Source: an uncultured Oceanospirillales bacterium (GTDB lineage Bacteria > Pseudomonadota > Gammaproteobacteria > Xanthomonadales > SZUA-36). Taken from it: DNA of 64,000 bases. The stretch lies in NCBI GenBank assembly GCA_913055655.1, contig CAJXKA010000001.1, positions 1,364,842 to 1,428,841 of the forward strand. Direction: 5' to 3'. Made by a program: the position numbers and the translations under genes. The notes under the pieces were generated by a model. The model saw nothing but the letters and a program-made list of their open reading frames with translations, made no database searches and was not told the origin of the DNA. Shown here one piece after another: positions 8,028 to 17,090 of the stretch (position 1 is its first letter; each line of letters starts with the position of its first letter).

Positions 8028-8115
8028 CGGTGAGTGGTGAGTGGTGAGTGGTGAGTGGTGAGTGGAAAACTGCATCATTTCCTCACCACTCACTACTCAC
8101 TACTCACTACTCACC
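8015..8115. repeat. Heptamer GGTGA-type repeat array with inverted partner (locus A)
   Basis: Two GGGTGAC units (8015-8028) are followed by five perfect GGTGAGT units (8029-8063). After a 21-base spacer comes an inverted-complement arm of about five degenerate units (CCTCACC, ACTCACT repeated, ACTCACC) ending near 8115. The RNA could fold into a long imperfect hairpin. The array contains the stop codon of the TIM-barrel gene (8025-8027). Confidence 0.9.
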
Positions 8116-8150
8116 AAAAAAACGGGCGCCGAAAGGCGCCCGTTTTCGTT
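8116..8150 (-). terminator. Rho-independent terminator between TIM-barrel gene and MFS gene
   Basis: ACGGGCGCC (8122-8130) and GGCGCCCGT (8135-8143) form a perfect 9-bp GC-rich stem with a GAAA loop. On the minus strand it is followed by seven T (complement of A 8116-8122), the right layout to end the MFS transcript. On the plus strand the tail TTTTCGTT is weaker, but the hairpin could work in both directions for these convergent genes. Confidence 0.85.
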
Positions 8151-8167
8151 CAGCGACTGAAGCCGAT

Positions 8168-9493
8168 TCAGCCAGTCGCACCCTGCTTGTTGCGGCTGCG
8201 CTCGAACGCCCAGACGGCGCCGAAGATAAAGAACAGCACGATCGGGATGATGGCAACCGCCTGGAACGAAGTCGTGGCGGCCTGGGCCAGCGCATCCGAC
8301 AGGCCCTGCGAACCCGGCTCCAGCGCCTCGAAGGCGGCCTGGCCGCCGGCGGCTTCCACCTTGGCCTTGTCGTAGATACCGCCCAGTTCCGGCAGCACGA
8401 AGCGAATGGCCAGGGCGCCGGCAAAACCGGTCAGGCCAATCGTCCAGGGCCCGCCCTCGGGGAACCGGTGCGCCACCGCCGCCAGCATGGTTGGCCACAT
8501 GTAGCACACGCCAACCGCCCAGACCGTGGCCGCCACCAGTGCCGTCACCGGTGACGTCGCCACGCTCAGCAGGTACAGGCCGATGGCCGCCGGAATGGTC
8601 GACAGCCACAGCAGGCCCATGTCCGAGAACTTGTGCGCCAGGGCGCCGGCAAAATGCCGCATCACGAACATGATGGCGGCCACGTACACCAGCACCACGA
8701 TACCCGGCATGTTCACCGTTTCGCTGAGCGCGATATCCACCCATGAAGACGGCGCCAGTTCCGCCGAGGCGGTCAGGAACATGATGGCGAAAAACACCCA
8801 GAAGAACGGCTGGCGCACGACCACCAGGATCATGTCCTTGAACCCGACCCCCAGCGATTCTGCTTGGGTGCCTGGGAATTTCTGCGTCATCGCCCACAGG
8901 CCGAAGGCGATGCCCGGCACCATGATCATGGCAATCGCCACCCGCCAGTCGAGGTCCATGACCTGGAACAGCAGCAGGCTGAGCAGACCACCGCCGACAA
9001 TACCCGCAGGCCACCAGGCATGCAGAACATTCAGGCGGTGCGTCTTTTCATCGGGATACAGCGCTGCCGTCACCGGGTTGATCGCCGCCTCGGTGCAGCC
9101 CCAGCCGATACCCATGACCAGCATGCCCCACCAGACGATGGGCACAACGTCTGCACCGGTGGCCATGGACGGCGCCATCACCACCAGCAGCGGCCCGACG
9201 ATGAATGTCAGCGACGCGATGAGTATCACGCGCTTGGCGCCCAGCACATCGAGAATCGGGCTGGCAACCAGCAATGAGCCGGCGAAGCCCAGGAATGCGG
9301 CACCGAGTGCGTCACCGATCATACGCCCGGAATTGGCCAGGTCGACCGGGTCGAACAGCGCCTCCTTGATGGCGCCGGAGGCCGCGATGCGAAGCGAAAA
9401 GGCGGCGGCGGCGGTAAACAGCGCCAGCACGCTGATCCAGAACAGCGCGGAACGGTTATAGCCCTCCGGCGCGGTGGGGGTGATGTCTGACAT
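8168..9493 (-). CDS. MFS transporter, sugar-permease-like
   Basis: The 441-residue protein has about 12 hydrophobic helices. The start ATG 9493 (MSDITPTAPEGYNRS) is preferred over an upstream in-frame ATG because AAGGAT lies just upstream and the extra 31 residues look non-membrane. The layout (WAGxxG-like LHAWWPAGIVGGG at the central region, GWGCTEAAINPVTAALYPDEKTHRLNVLHAWW) resembles the FucP/sugar-permease type MFS proteins found in marine heterotrophs. It ends at a clear terminator and converges with the Tat-exported sugar-isomerase-like gene. Import of the sugar processed by that protein is an inference; the substrate is unknown. Confidence 0.83.
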   Translation of the reverse strand: MSDITPTAPEGYNRSALFWISVLALFTAAAAFSLRIAASGAIKEALFDPVDLANSGRMIGDALGAAFLGFAGSLLVASPILDVLGAKRVILIASLTFIVGPLLVVMAPSMATGADVVPIVWWGMLVMGIGWGCTEAAINPVTAALYPDEKTHRLNVLHAWWPAGIVGGGLLSLLLFQVMDLDWRVAIAMIMVPGIAFGLWAMTQKFPGTQAESLGVGFKDMILVVVRQPFFWVFFAIMFLTASAELAPSSWVDIALSETVNMPGIVVLVYVAAIMFVMRHFAGALAHKFSDMGLLWLSTIPAAIGLYLLSVATSPVTALVAATVWAVGVCYMWPTMLAAVAHRFPEGGPWTIGLTGFAGALAIRFVLPELGGIYDKAKVEAAGGQAAFEALEPGSQGLSDALAQAATTSFQAVAIIPIVLFFIFGAVWAFERSRNKQGATG

Positions 9494-9547
9494 GATTGTT
9501 ATCCTTGTTAGGTGTGAGCCGTGGCGTCGATTCCGACACCACCCCAG

Positions 9548-9580
9548 TTTATACGACACTTCGGCGCCCGTTTCCAAACG
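9548..9580 (-). promoter_or_regulatory. Promoter of the MFS gene with overlapping inverted repeat
   Basis: On the minus strand, TTGGAA (complement of 9572-9577) and TATAAA (complement of 9548-9553) are separated by 18 bases, a good sigma-70-type promoter about 55 bases before the MFS start. An inverted repeat CGTTT-N2-AAACG (9569-9580) overlaps the -35 box and could be a repressor site. No matching regulator gene is adjacent. Confidence 0.42.
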
Positions 9581-9708
9581 CTTCACCGCGCCCTGAACAA
9601 CTTTTAAGGCGCACCACGGTATTTCCTCCCGAAACCGGCCCGCAGCCCATCACACGGTCGGCGCTGCCGGTGACACACATTCATTCCATTGAAAGGAGGG
9701 GGGACCTC

Positions 9709-10329
9709 ATGAAACGGAATCATATTTGCATGACGACACTGGTCACGGCCGGGTGCCTGCTTTGCACCGCACCGGCGTTTTCCGACTATCCGCAGGGTCG
9801 CGGCTGGCAGGCCGTCAAATCCGATTTCGAAGATATCGACGCCGAACTGGCTTCGCTGGGCGGTGAACTGGATGACCTCGACGGCAAGCTCGACGATGTC
9901 CTGGACGCGATTGACGGCGTTTCCGACCAGGTGGACGGCGTCAGTGACGACGTCGCCATGGTCCAGGCCAGCCTGGATGCCGAGGTGAAGCTGAGCGTCG
10001 AAATGTCCACCGCGTTCGCCGAGGAAGGCGGTGACGGCGAAGCCGTCGGCATGATTCGCGTGGAACAGATGGCCGCCGGCGTGACCGGGCTGATCATTGA
10101 TGACTTCGGCATGGTCAGCCAGCAGATCGTCCCTGCAGGCTGCACGGCCATGAGCATCGATGAACTCCAGGCGCATGGGCCGGATGGCGGTTATTCAGTC
10201 CGGTTGATTCCCGCGGTTGCCGGGAACACCTGGTGCGAAGGCACTTATATCGCGACGATGACGGTCGATACCGGGCTGGGCATTGGCGGCGCACTTGTCC
10301 GCGTCGAGGTTCCCACGGCCACGCCGTAG
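9709..10329 (+). CDS. Secreted coiled-coil hypothetical protein
   Basis: The 206-residue product has a Sec signal (about 1-24, ending PAFS) and then a regular, aspartate-rich heptad region (about 33-75: ELASLGGELDDLDGKLDDVLDAIDGVSDQVDGVSDDV) that should form a coiled coil. A C-terminal globular part follows, with two cysteines (AGCTAM and NTWCEG) that may form a disulfide. ATG 9709 is behind a strong AAAGGAGGGGGG. I do not recognise the family. The protein is probably periplasmic or surface exposed and oligomeric. It is followed by a hairpin terminator at 10347. Confidence 0.75.
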   Translation: MKRNHICMTTLVTAGCLLCTAPAFSDYPQGRGWQAVKSDFEDIDAELASLGGELDDLDGKLDDVLDAIDGVSDQVDGVSDDVAMVQASLDAEVKLSVEMSTAFAEEGGDGEAVGMIRVEQMAAGVTGLIIDDFGMVSQQIVPAGCTAMSIDELQAHGPDGGYSVRLIPAVAGNTWCEGTYIATMTVDTGLGIGGALVRVEVPTATP

Positions 10330-10346
10330 CACCTGGTGACAGCAAA

Positions 10347-10392
10347 CCGGGCGCCGTGATGTCTCAGGGACATTGGCGGCGCCCGGGTTGTT
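10347..10392 (+). terminator. Probable terminator of the coiled-coil gene
   Basis: A perfect 10-bp inverted repeat, CCGGGCGCCG (10347-10356) and CGGCGCCCGG (10377-10386), encloses a 20-base loop and is followed by GTTGTTTATT. It lies 17 bases after the stop codon. The T-tract is interrupted, so efficiency is uncertain. The rest of the 265-base gap to 10594 shows nothing further that I can support. Confidence 0.6.
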
Positions 10393-10594
10393 TATTCCTG
10401 GTTCATGCGTGGTTTAACAGCGATTGGCCGGTCGCGGCACGGGCCGAAACGGTGACAGAATAGCACCTCGTCGGGTCCACCCACCCGGGCAATGAAACCA
10501 CACGCGTCATGCAGTTCCTTGTAATCAAGTCATAGGTATATGAAAATCCAGCCACAATAGTGCGCGTTGAATCGCGGGAGGATTCACGGGCGGC

Positions 10595-12061
10595 ATGGAC
10601 TGGATCATCGAATTCCTGAACTGGCTGGAGTCAAGGGAAGGCCTGTTGTCGGCCATTACCGCGTTGGCGGCCATGGTGGGCATTCTCTATGGCGTGATCG
10701 CATTTATTTTTCCGGGCGTGGGGCGCTGGACACGGCGCGTATTGCAACGCGATACCGAACCAGCGGCGAAAGACAGCGGCCGTAAAACCGGACGATCTAA
10801 CCGGCTACCCGCCAAGGCCAACGACCGTTCCTCCATCGCGGTCTTGCCGCTGCGGACATTGTCGTCCGCCGAGGAGGACCGCAATATCGCGGCCGGTATC
10901 TCATCCGAGATCAGCGCTGACCTGTCACAGCTCGCCGACCTGCGCGTGGCCTCCCACCTGGCGACCATGCAGTTCCAGGGCGCCAATGTCAGCCTCGCCG
11001 AGGTGGCGGAAACACTGAGCATTCATTACGCCCTGACCGGCAGTTTCCAACGCTCCGGCGATCGCATGCGGCTCATGGTCGAACTCTGTGATGCCACCAC
11101 GGGCGACCAGCTGTGGGCCTCCACCTATGACCGGGAGGTCAAGGACCTGTTTGAAGTCCAGGGCGAAGTCTCGAAATCCATCGTCGCCACCATCGGTGGC
11201 CAGCTGAAACTGGCCGACACCCGGATCGCCTATGACGCACCCACCGACAACCTGGACGCCTGGGGCCTGGTGCAGAAGGCGTTCAATTTCTGGCTGACGA
11301 CGTTTTCACCGGAAGACTACGCGCACTCGCTGAAACTGCTGCGCAAGGCCGTGGCGCTCGATCCGCAATACGCGGCGGCCCACGCCTCGCTGGCGATGAT
11401 ACTCAGCCAACGGGTGATCAATGCCGTCAGCGAAGACCCGGAGCGCGACACGAAGGAATGCCTGGCCATCATCGAGGAAGCTGTCCGGCTGGGACCGCGA
11501 GACCTGACGGTGCTGCAGAACGCCGGGCTGGTCTGGACCCACCACGGTGAAGCCCGGCGCGGGCGGGACGCCCTGAGACTGGCGGTGGAGATCGCCCCGC
11601 TCGACTTCATCACCTGGGGTTACCTGGCCTTCAACCTGGGCTGGTGCGGCGACGAGAACGACACCCGCGAAGCCGTGGCGATCACTGACCGCCTGCTGGC
11701 CAGCGCGCCCCGTCACCCATCACGACCCTACTGGCACTATTTCCGCGCCACCGCGCTGACACGCCTGGGCGAACTGGAGCAGGCGGAAGCCGCCGCGGCC
11801 AGCGCCCTCGAAGTCCAGCCGGCCTTCAACGTCGCCCTGTTTGTCATTGCCAATGCCCGGGGTTGCCGCGGTGACCTCGAGGGTGCCCGTGCGGCCATGG
11901 AGCAATCACTGGCCATCAACCCGTTGTTGACGCCGGAAGTCGCCACGGAACGATTGCGGATTATCTGCACCAGCGATGAGAAGGCCGAACCCATGATCCG
12001 CGGCCTGAGAGAAGCCGGACTGATCCCCGACCCCGGTGCGCGACCGACCGTCGCGGCCTAG
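10595..12061 (+). CDS. TolB_N/FlgO-like plus TPR membrane-anchored protein
   Basis: In 488 residues: an N-terminal transmembrane helix (about 17-42, LLSAITALAAMVGILYGVIAFIF), a basic linker, then a TolB_N/FlgO-like domain (about 80-205; SIAVLPLRTLSS, FQGANVSLAEVAETLSIHYALTGSFQR, GDQLWASTYDREVKDLFEVQ). The C-terminal half holds several TPR repeats (about 235-470, such as YAAAHASLAMILSQ). The same TolB_N-TPR unit usually sits behind a winged-helix or adenylate-cyclase domain in bacterial signalling proteins; here both are absent and replaced by a membrane anchor. It is probably a scaffold or sensor; partners are unknown. Confidence 0.78.
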   Translation: MDWIIEFLNWLESREGLLSAITALAAMVGILYGVIAFIFPGVGRWTRRVLQRDTEPAAKDSGRKTGRSNRLPAKANDRSSIAVLPLRTLSSAEEDRNIAAGISSEISADLSQLADLRVASHLATMQFQGANVSLAEVAETLSIHYALTGSFQRSGDRMRLMVELCDATTGDQLWASTYDREVKDLFEVQGEVSKSIVATIGGQLKLADTRIAYDAPTDNLDAWGLVQKAFNFWLTTFSPEDYAHSLKLLRKAVALDPQYAAAHASLAMILSQRVINAVSEDPERDTKECLAIIEEAVRLGPRDLTVLQNAGLVWTHHGEARRGRDALRLAVEIAPLDFITWGYLAFNLGWCGDENDTREAVAITDRLLASAPRHPSRPYWHYFRATALTRLGELEQAEAAAASALEVQPAFNVALFVIANARGCRGDLEGARAAMEQSLAINPLLTPEVATERLRIICTSDEKAEPMIRGLREAGLIPDPGARPTVAA

Positions 12062-12110
12062 GGCACGGCCGAAACCCGGACGCCACCCACCCCACCAGGA
12101 GAACAACACC

Positions 12111-13166
12111 ATGGCACTGACAACGGCTTCCGGATTCGAAATCATGACCAACGGGCTGGGCTATCCCGAATCACCGAAATACCTGCCCGACGGTTCGATC
12201 CTGCTGGTGGAAATCCGCGGCCAGTGCCTGACCCGCATCCATCCCGACGGCCGGCACGAAAAGGTCGCGGATATCAAGGGCGGCCCCAACGGCCTGGCGA
12301 TGGGCCCTGACGGCAAGGCGTGGATCGCGAACAACGGCGGCTTCAACTGGCTGGACGTCCCACTGCCGAACGGCCAGACCCTGGCCATCGGCACCACCCA
12401 GCCGGACGACTACGAGGGCGGGCGCATTGAGCACGTCGACCTGGACAACGGCGACCTGGTGCAGGTGTACCGGAGTTTCAGCGACGGCATGGACATGAGC
12501 GGGTTTGGCGACCGTCAGCCGAAGCCGGTGAGCTACCCGGAGCCCCTGGGCCTGCGCGGCCCGGACGACCTGGTCTTCGACCGCACCGGTCACTGCTGGA
12601 TCACGGACTGGGGCAAGCAACGCCCGCGCGACGTCGATGTCACCGGCATCTATTACGCCGCGCCTGATGGCTCCGCGATCACGGAGATGGTCTATCCCCT
12701 GTCCTGCCCGAACGGCATTGCCCTGTCGCCCGATGAAGACCGCCTATACTCGGCGCTGACCTATTCCCGCCAGGTGGTGTTCTGGGAACTCGATGGCCCC
12801 GGCAAGATCCGCCCGAACCCGGGCAGCATGGACGGCAGCCACCTGTTAACCGCCAAACTGCCCGGCCAGGCCATCCTCGACTCGATGAGCGTTGATGAGA
12901 ACGGCAACGTCTACGTGGCCGTGATGTTGCCCGAGGGCAATAACCCGATGTCGAACGGCGGCATTGCCGTCATCAGCCCCGACGGCGAAACCGTGGACAT
13001 GCTCCCGATCAAACTGGAGAAGGCCTTCGCGCCCCTGCCGTCCAGCCTGTGTTTCGGTGGCGAAGACCGCAAGACCATGTATGTCACCTGCGGGTCCGCC
13101 GGACTGTTGCTGAAAGCCGAAGTCGCCGTGCCAGGGCTGGCGCTGAACTTCAATCCATACCACTAA
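12111..13166 (+). CDS. SMP-30/gluconolactonase/LRE-family protein
   Basis: The 351-residue six-bladed beta-propeller is recognised from LGYPESPKYLPDGSILLVEIRGQCLTRI, GGPNGLAMGPDGKAWIANNGG, GPDDLVFDRTGHCWITDWG and the conserved CPNGIALSPDEDRLYSALTYSRQV. The family binds a divalent metal through Glu, Asn and Asp at the propeller centre and opens sugar lactones. No signal peptide is seen, so it is likely cytoplasmic. ATG 12111 follows AGGAGAACAACACC and gives the expected N-terminus. It sits 50 bases after the TPR gene and 61 before the cytochrome gene; a functional link to either is not evident. Confidence 0.85.
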   Translation: MALTTASGFEIMTNGLGYPESPKYLPDGSILLVEIRGQCLTRIHPDGRHEKVADIKGGPNGLAMGPDGKAWIANNGGFNWLDVPLPNGQTLAIGTTQPDDYEGGRIEHVDLDNGDLVQVYRSFSDGMDMSGFGDRQPKPVSYPEPLGLRGPDDLVFDRTGHCWITDWGKQRPRDVDVTGIYYAAPDGSAITEMVYPLSCPNGIALSPDEDRLYSALTYSRQVVFWELDGPGKIRPNPGSMDGSHLLTAKLPGQAILDSMSVDENGNVYVAVMLPEGNNPMSNGGIAVISPDGETVDMLPIKLEKAFAPLPSSLCFGGEDRKTMYVTCGSAGLLLKAEVAVPGLALNFNPYH

Positions 13167-13227
13167 AAACCGCGCAACCGGCCTCCGCGGGGGGATGCCT
13201 TGCCGATCGTGACCGAGGGAGAGCGAG

Positions 13228-15762
13228 ATGAGTGACCGACTTTCACCGTGGCGCCGGGTGACCCGGTGGCCGCATCAGGTGCTGGCATTCCTGAAAAGGG
13301 TTGGGCGACGCATCCGCCGCTCTTTCCAACGCTTTCTCGAAAACCCCCTGCTCTGGATTCGTGATGCGCTGGTGGGTTTCGTTCGCGGCCTTCTGCGCCT
13401 GCTCCGGGCCATCATCCTGCTGCCCATCCTGCTGGTGGCGGCCGTGGCCGGGTGGTTCGCCCGCCTGACGCTGAAGCAGGTGTGGGGCGTCGCGTGGCGG
13501 ACCGCGCTGGTGCTGGCCATTGTCCTGGGCGCCGGTTTTTTCATGACCATTCACTGGCCGCATTCGGAAGTGCCCGAGGTTGAACCGCCCGGGCGCATCG
13601 TCTACCTGGACCAGGGCTGGGGCGTCGGCCGCGATGACCCGGACCGGCAGACCTATTACTACACCCCGCAGGGCACCGGCAATGTGCTGAAGAACATGCG
13701 CTACGACTGGTTCGTCAACCTCGAATTGCCGTGGGGCAAGGAACGCCTGGCATCACCCGGACAGATGCGGGCCTACGGCTTCCAGGTCGATAACGAACCG
13801 ACAGGCGCCAACCCCCACCTGTTGCCGGTCGGGTTCACGAAACACTTCGACCCCGTGCTTGGCGAGGATGTGCTCGATGTGACCTGCGCCGCCTGCCACA
13901 CCGGCGCGCTGCGGGTGCCGCAGGCCAACGGCACCACCGTGTCACTGCGGATCGACGGCGGCCAAGCCATGCACGCGTTCACGGCGGCCAACATGCCGCA
14001 TTTCGTGCCGGTGCTGCTGGCATCGATGACCAGCACCTATGTCAACCCGTTCAAATTCGACCGGTTTGCCCGCAAGGTGCTGGGCGCCGAGCCCGACCGG
14101 GCGGCAAAGAAAGCGTTGCGTGGAGAGTTCAGCAAGACGCTGAATGCCCTGCTGAAGATGGGCTACAACGAAAACCGCCATGGCCTGGCACCGGTCAAGG
14201 AGGGCTACGCCCGGACCGACGCGCTGACCCGCATCGCCAACATGGTGTTCGGCGACCACATCAAGCCCGGCAATTACAAGCCTGGAAATGCGCCGGTCAG
14301 CTACCCGCCCGTCTGGGATATCTGGAAATTCGACTGGGTGCAGTACAGCGCGTCGGTCGCACAGCCCATGGCCCGCAACCTGGGTGAGTCGCTGGGCGTC
14401 GGCGCGACCTACGCGTTCCTCGACCGCTACGGGCGCCCGATCGACACAGCGCTGCGATACGACACCACCACGCGTCTGCTCGACCTGCACGATATCGAAC
14501 TTACGCTCCGCAAGCTGAGGCCGCCGGAGTGGCCGGAAGACCTGCTCGGCCCCGTTGACCGCGACAAGGCCATCGCCGGTGGCCTGCATTTCATTCGCAC
14601 CTGCCAGGGCTGTCACGGGCCACACCCCGCCAGCGAGCGGCAACGTGCCATCGAGATGCCGCTGAAAACGGCGGACCAGCCGCACTGGCGGATGAAAACT
14701 CTGGGCGTGGACGAGATTGGCACTGACCCGAATGCCGCGATGAATTTTGTCGAATACACGTTTGACCTGACGCCCACCGGGCTGACCATCGGGGAAGTCC
14801 GGGACGTGGTCAGCCATGAATGGACGCAACAGACCGAGCGCGCCCTGAAATTCGACTATCCGGATGTTCACGCCGAGTGCACGGCGGGCGAGCCGTTGTC
14901 GGAAGGGGTGGATTGCGGCCCCTGGTCACGTGACAAACAGCGCCTTGATACCGAGATGACGCGCGGCCTGGACGCCATTGACCTGTCGGCGGTGACCAAT
15001 GGCCAGGGGCTGAACTATTTCGGCCTGCTGATGAAGCGCCGACTATACGAGGAAGCCGGGTTTTCCGAAGACCGGATCCAGGACCTGAACGGTTTCGGTG
15101 CCCTTGACCTGCCGGAAGTGGCCGCGCAGTACAAAGCCCGCCCGCTGGCCGGCGCCTGGTCCACGGCCCCCTACATGCACAACGGCTCCATTCGCAATCT
15201 CTACCAGGTGCTCAGCCCGCAGCACGAGCGCGACACGCGGTTTTTTATCGGCCGCCCGGACTTTGACACCCGGCAGGTGGGGCTGGCGCTGGCCGACGGG
15301 CAGGACGGCGGTTCCTGGTTCGACACCTCGATCGACGGCAATGCCAACACCGGCCACGAATTCCGCAACGGCTACAACGCCTGGCGCGAAGGCAACCCCC
15401 CGCAGTACGGCGTTATCGGCCCCGGTTACACGCCGGCACAGCGTTACGAGATCATCGAATACCTGAAGACCCACCACGACGACCCGCCGCACTCGGTCCG
15501 CTTCGCGGACGTGTTCGCGGGCATCGTCGCCGAGGTCATGACCCGCATGCCCGCGCCGGGCGATGAACACCGCGTGCCGGAATTCTGGCCGGAAGGCCAG
15601 GCCTGCAACCTGGACGAGTACCTCGGCAATCATCAGTCCGCGGAGCTCGATGCCGCTCTCGCGGCCGATATCGCCACCATCCGGGCGCAACTGCGAACCT
15701 ACTTCGGACGCCTCGACAGCTATCGTTGCGGCGGCCACACGCGATTCCAGCGGGGAGACTGA
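13228..15762 (+). CDS. Large membrane-anchored diheme cytochrome c (peroxidase/RoxA-like)
   Basis: The 844-residue protein has basic N-terminal and two hydrophobic segments (about 45-72 and 88-108), then a long extracytoplasmic part with two heme c motifs, CAACH (Cys220-His224) and CQGCH (Cys459-His463). A late conserved stretch PLAGAWSTAPYMHNGSIRNLYQVL resembles diheme peroxidases (MauG/CcpA type) and rubber-oxygenase RoxA-like proteins. Such enzymes use c-hemes to reduce peroxides or insert oxygen into alkenes on the periplasmic side. GAGGGAGAG precedes the ATG. Only three bases separate it from the catalase-like gene, so they form one operon. Peroxidase versus dioxygenase activity cannot be settled from sequence. 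Confidence 0.83.
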   Translation: MSDRLSPWRRVTRWPHQVLAFLKRVGRRIRRSFQRFLENPLLWIRDALVGFVRGLLRLLRAIILLPILLVAAVAGWFARLTLKQVWGVAWRTALVLAIVLGAGFFMTIHWPHSEVPEVEPPGRIVYLDQGWGVGRDDPDRQTYYYTPQGTGNVLKNMRYDWFVNLELPWGKERLASPGQMRAYGFQVDNEPTGANPHLLPVGFTKHFDPVLGEDVLDVTCAACHTGALRVPQANGTTVSLRIDGGQAMHAFTAANMPHFVPVLLASMTSTYVNPFKFDRFARKVLGAEPDRAAKKALRGEFSKTLNALLKMGYNENRHGLAPVKEGYARTDALTRIANMVFGDHIKPGNYKPGNAPVSYPPVWDIWKFDWVQYSASVAQPMARNLGESLGVGATYAFLDRYGRPIDTALRYDTTTRLLDLHDIELTLRKLRPPEWPEDLLGPVDRDKAIAGGLHFIRTCQGCHGPHPASERQRAIEMPLKTADQPHWRMKTLGVDEIGTDPNAAMNFVEYTFDLTPTGLTIGEVRDVVSHEWTQQTERALKFDYPDVHAECTAGEPLSEGVDCGPWSRDKQRLDTEMTRGLDAIDLSAVTNGQGLNYFGLLMKRRLYEEAGFSEDRIQDLNGFGALDLPEVAAQYKARPLAGAWSTAPYMHNGSIRNLYQVLSPQHERDTRFFIGRPDFDTRQVGLALADGQDGGSWFDTSIDGNANTGHEFRNGYNAWREGNPPQYGVIGPGYTPAQRYEIIEYLKTHHDDPPHSVRFADVFAGIVAEVMTRMPAPGDEHRVPEFWPEGQACNLDEYLGNHQSAELDAALAADIATIRAQLRTYFGRLDSYRCGGHTRFQRGD

Positions 15763-15765
15763 ACC

Positions 15766-17070
15766 ATGATCCTGAAAACCATCGGACGAATTCTTGGCCT
15801 GCTGCTGATCGCCGTGCTGATCGCGGTCATTTACAACGCCATCCAGGAGCGCCGCTATCGCGCCCACATGCCCCTGGCCGAGGTCATCTCGCCCGGCGAG
15901 GACGCCGCCATGGCCGATGCCATCGCCATGGCCCTGCGGATGATCAACCGCACCCGCGACGGACTGACCGAGGACGGCGTCGAAGGGCTCTCGACACCCG
16001 CCGGCGACGGCAAGACCACCACGCCGCCCATCGAGGAAGGACCGGTGGTCTATCGCCGCGATGTTCACATCAAGACCCACGGGTGCGTCAAGGCCCGTTT
16101 CACGGTGCCGGAACTGGAGGGCCGCTACCGCTGGGGCGTGTTCCGTGAGCCCGGCAGCTTTGATGCCTGGATCCGCTATTCCAACGGTGACTATGTCCTG
16201 CACCCCGACAAGACCCGGGATGCGCGCGGCATGGCGGTGAAGCTGATGGGCGTGGAAGGCGAGAAACTGCTCGGCTGGCAGCGTGACGCGAAAACCCAGG
16301 ACTTCGTGATGATGAATTCGCCGAACTACTTCATCCGCCACCTGGATGACTACGTCGAGCTGACCAAGTACCTGGCCGTGCAGGACAACTTTGGTTACTT
16401 CCTGAACGGCTGGAGCTGGAACCCGTTTACCTGGCGCTGGCGGGAATTGCGGCTGGTCATGGGCACCAAGAAGCCGCCACCGGAAACCCCCCTCATGACG
16501 CAGTACTTCAGCGCCTCGGCCTATGCGCTGGGCCCGGACCAGTACATCAAGTTCAGCGCCCGGCCGGCGCAGTGCCGTGACCCGCAGGGCGAGCCCGTTG
16601 ACACCAGGGACGGTGGCTGGGCAACGCCGAAGTCGGACTACAACTTCCTGCGCCTGCGCATGGGCGAGCAACTGGCGGCCGGGCCGGCGTGCTTTGATTT
16701 CATGGTGCAGACGCAGGTGCTGGGCAAGCCGATGCCGGTTGAAGACGCCACGATCGTCTGGCGCGAAAAGGACTCACCTTTCGTGCCGGTCGCGCACATC
16801 GAGATTCCGGCGCAGACCTTTGATACCGCTGAACAGAACCGCTATTGCGAAGACCTGTCGTTCAACCCCTGGCACTCACTGGCCGATCACCGCCCGGTGG
16901 GCGTGTTCAACCGGGTCCGCAAGGCGCTGTACGAGGAAGTGCACAAGTACCGTTGGGCGTCCAACCAGCAGCAATATGGTGACGGTGACGCGGTCACCCT
17001 GGCGCCGGGGCAGCCGGCCGAGCCTGACAGCTGGTGCATCGACGGACGCGAGGGCGACTGCGCGCCCTGA
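15766..17070 (+). CDS. Catalase-like heme protein (allene-oxide-synthase-like group)
   Basis: The 434-residue protein has an N-terminal membrane anchor (about 8-26) and a reduced catalase fold. The distal-site run is VHIKTHGCVKARFTVPE, the middle has FDAWIRYSNGD and DARGMAVKLMG, and the C-terminal FNRVRKALYEEVHKYR supplies Arg and the likely proximal heme Tyr. The HGCVKA pattern is that of catalase-related allene oxide synthases, which act on fatty acid hydroperoxides rather than free hydrogen peroxide. It follows the diheme cytochrome by three bases and converges with a patatin lipase, which supports a lipid-peroxide role; that role is inference. Confidence 0.82.
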   Translation: MILKTIGRILGLLLIAVLIAVIYNAIQERRYRAHMPLAEVISPGEDAAMADAIAMALRMINRTRDGLTEDGVEGLSTPAGDGKTTTPPIEEGPVVYRRDVHIKTHGCVKARFTVPELEGRYRWGVFREPGSFDAWIRYSNGDYVLHPDKTRDARGMAVKLMGVEGEKLLGWQRDAKTQDFVMMNSPNYFIRHLDDYVELTKYLAVQDNFGYFLNGWSWNPFTWRWRELRLVMGTKKPPPETPLMTQYFSASAYALGPDQYIKFSARPAQCRDPQGEPVDTRDGGWATPKSDYNFLRLRMGEQLAAGPACFDFMVQTQVLGKPMPVEDATIVWREKDSPFVPVAHIEIPAQTFDTAEQNRYCEDLSFNPWHSLADHRPVGVFNRVRKALYEEVHKYRWASNQQQYGDGDAVTLAPGQPAEPDSWCIDGREGDCAP

Positions 17071-17090
17071 CCCGTCGCCACGGCGCTACA

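Noticed and set aside
10480..10594. Promoter before the TPR gene (TTGTAA ... TATATG)
   Set aside because: The spacing is only 12 bases, so it is not a credible sigma-70 pair.
16970..17000. GGTGACGGTGACG run inside the catalase-like gene as a fourth repeat array
   Set aside because: Only two 6-bp copies within normal codons; it is neither a 7- or 8-bp array nor at the gene's end.
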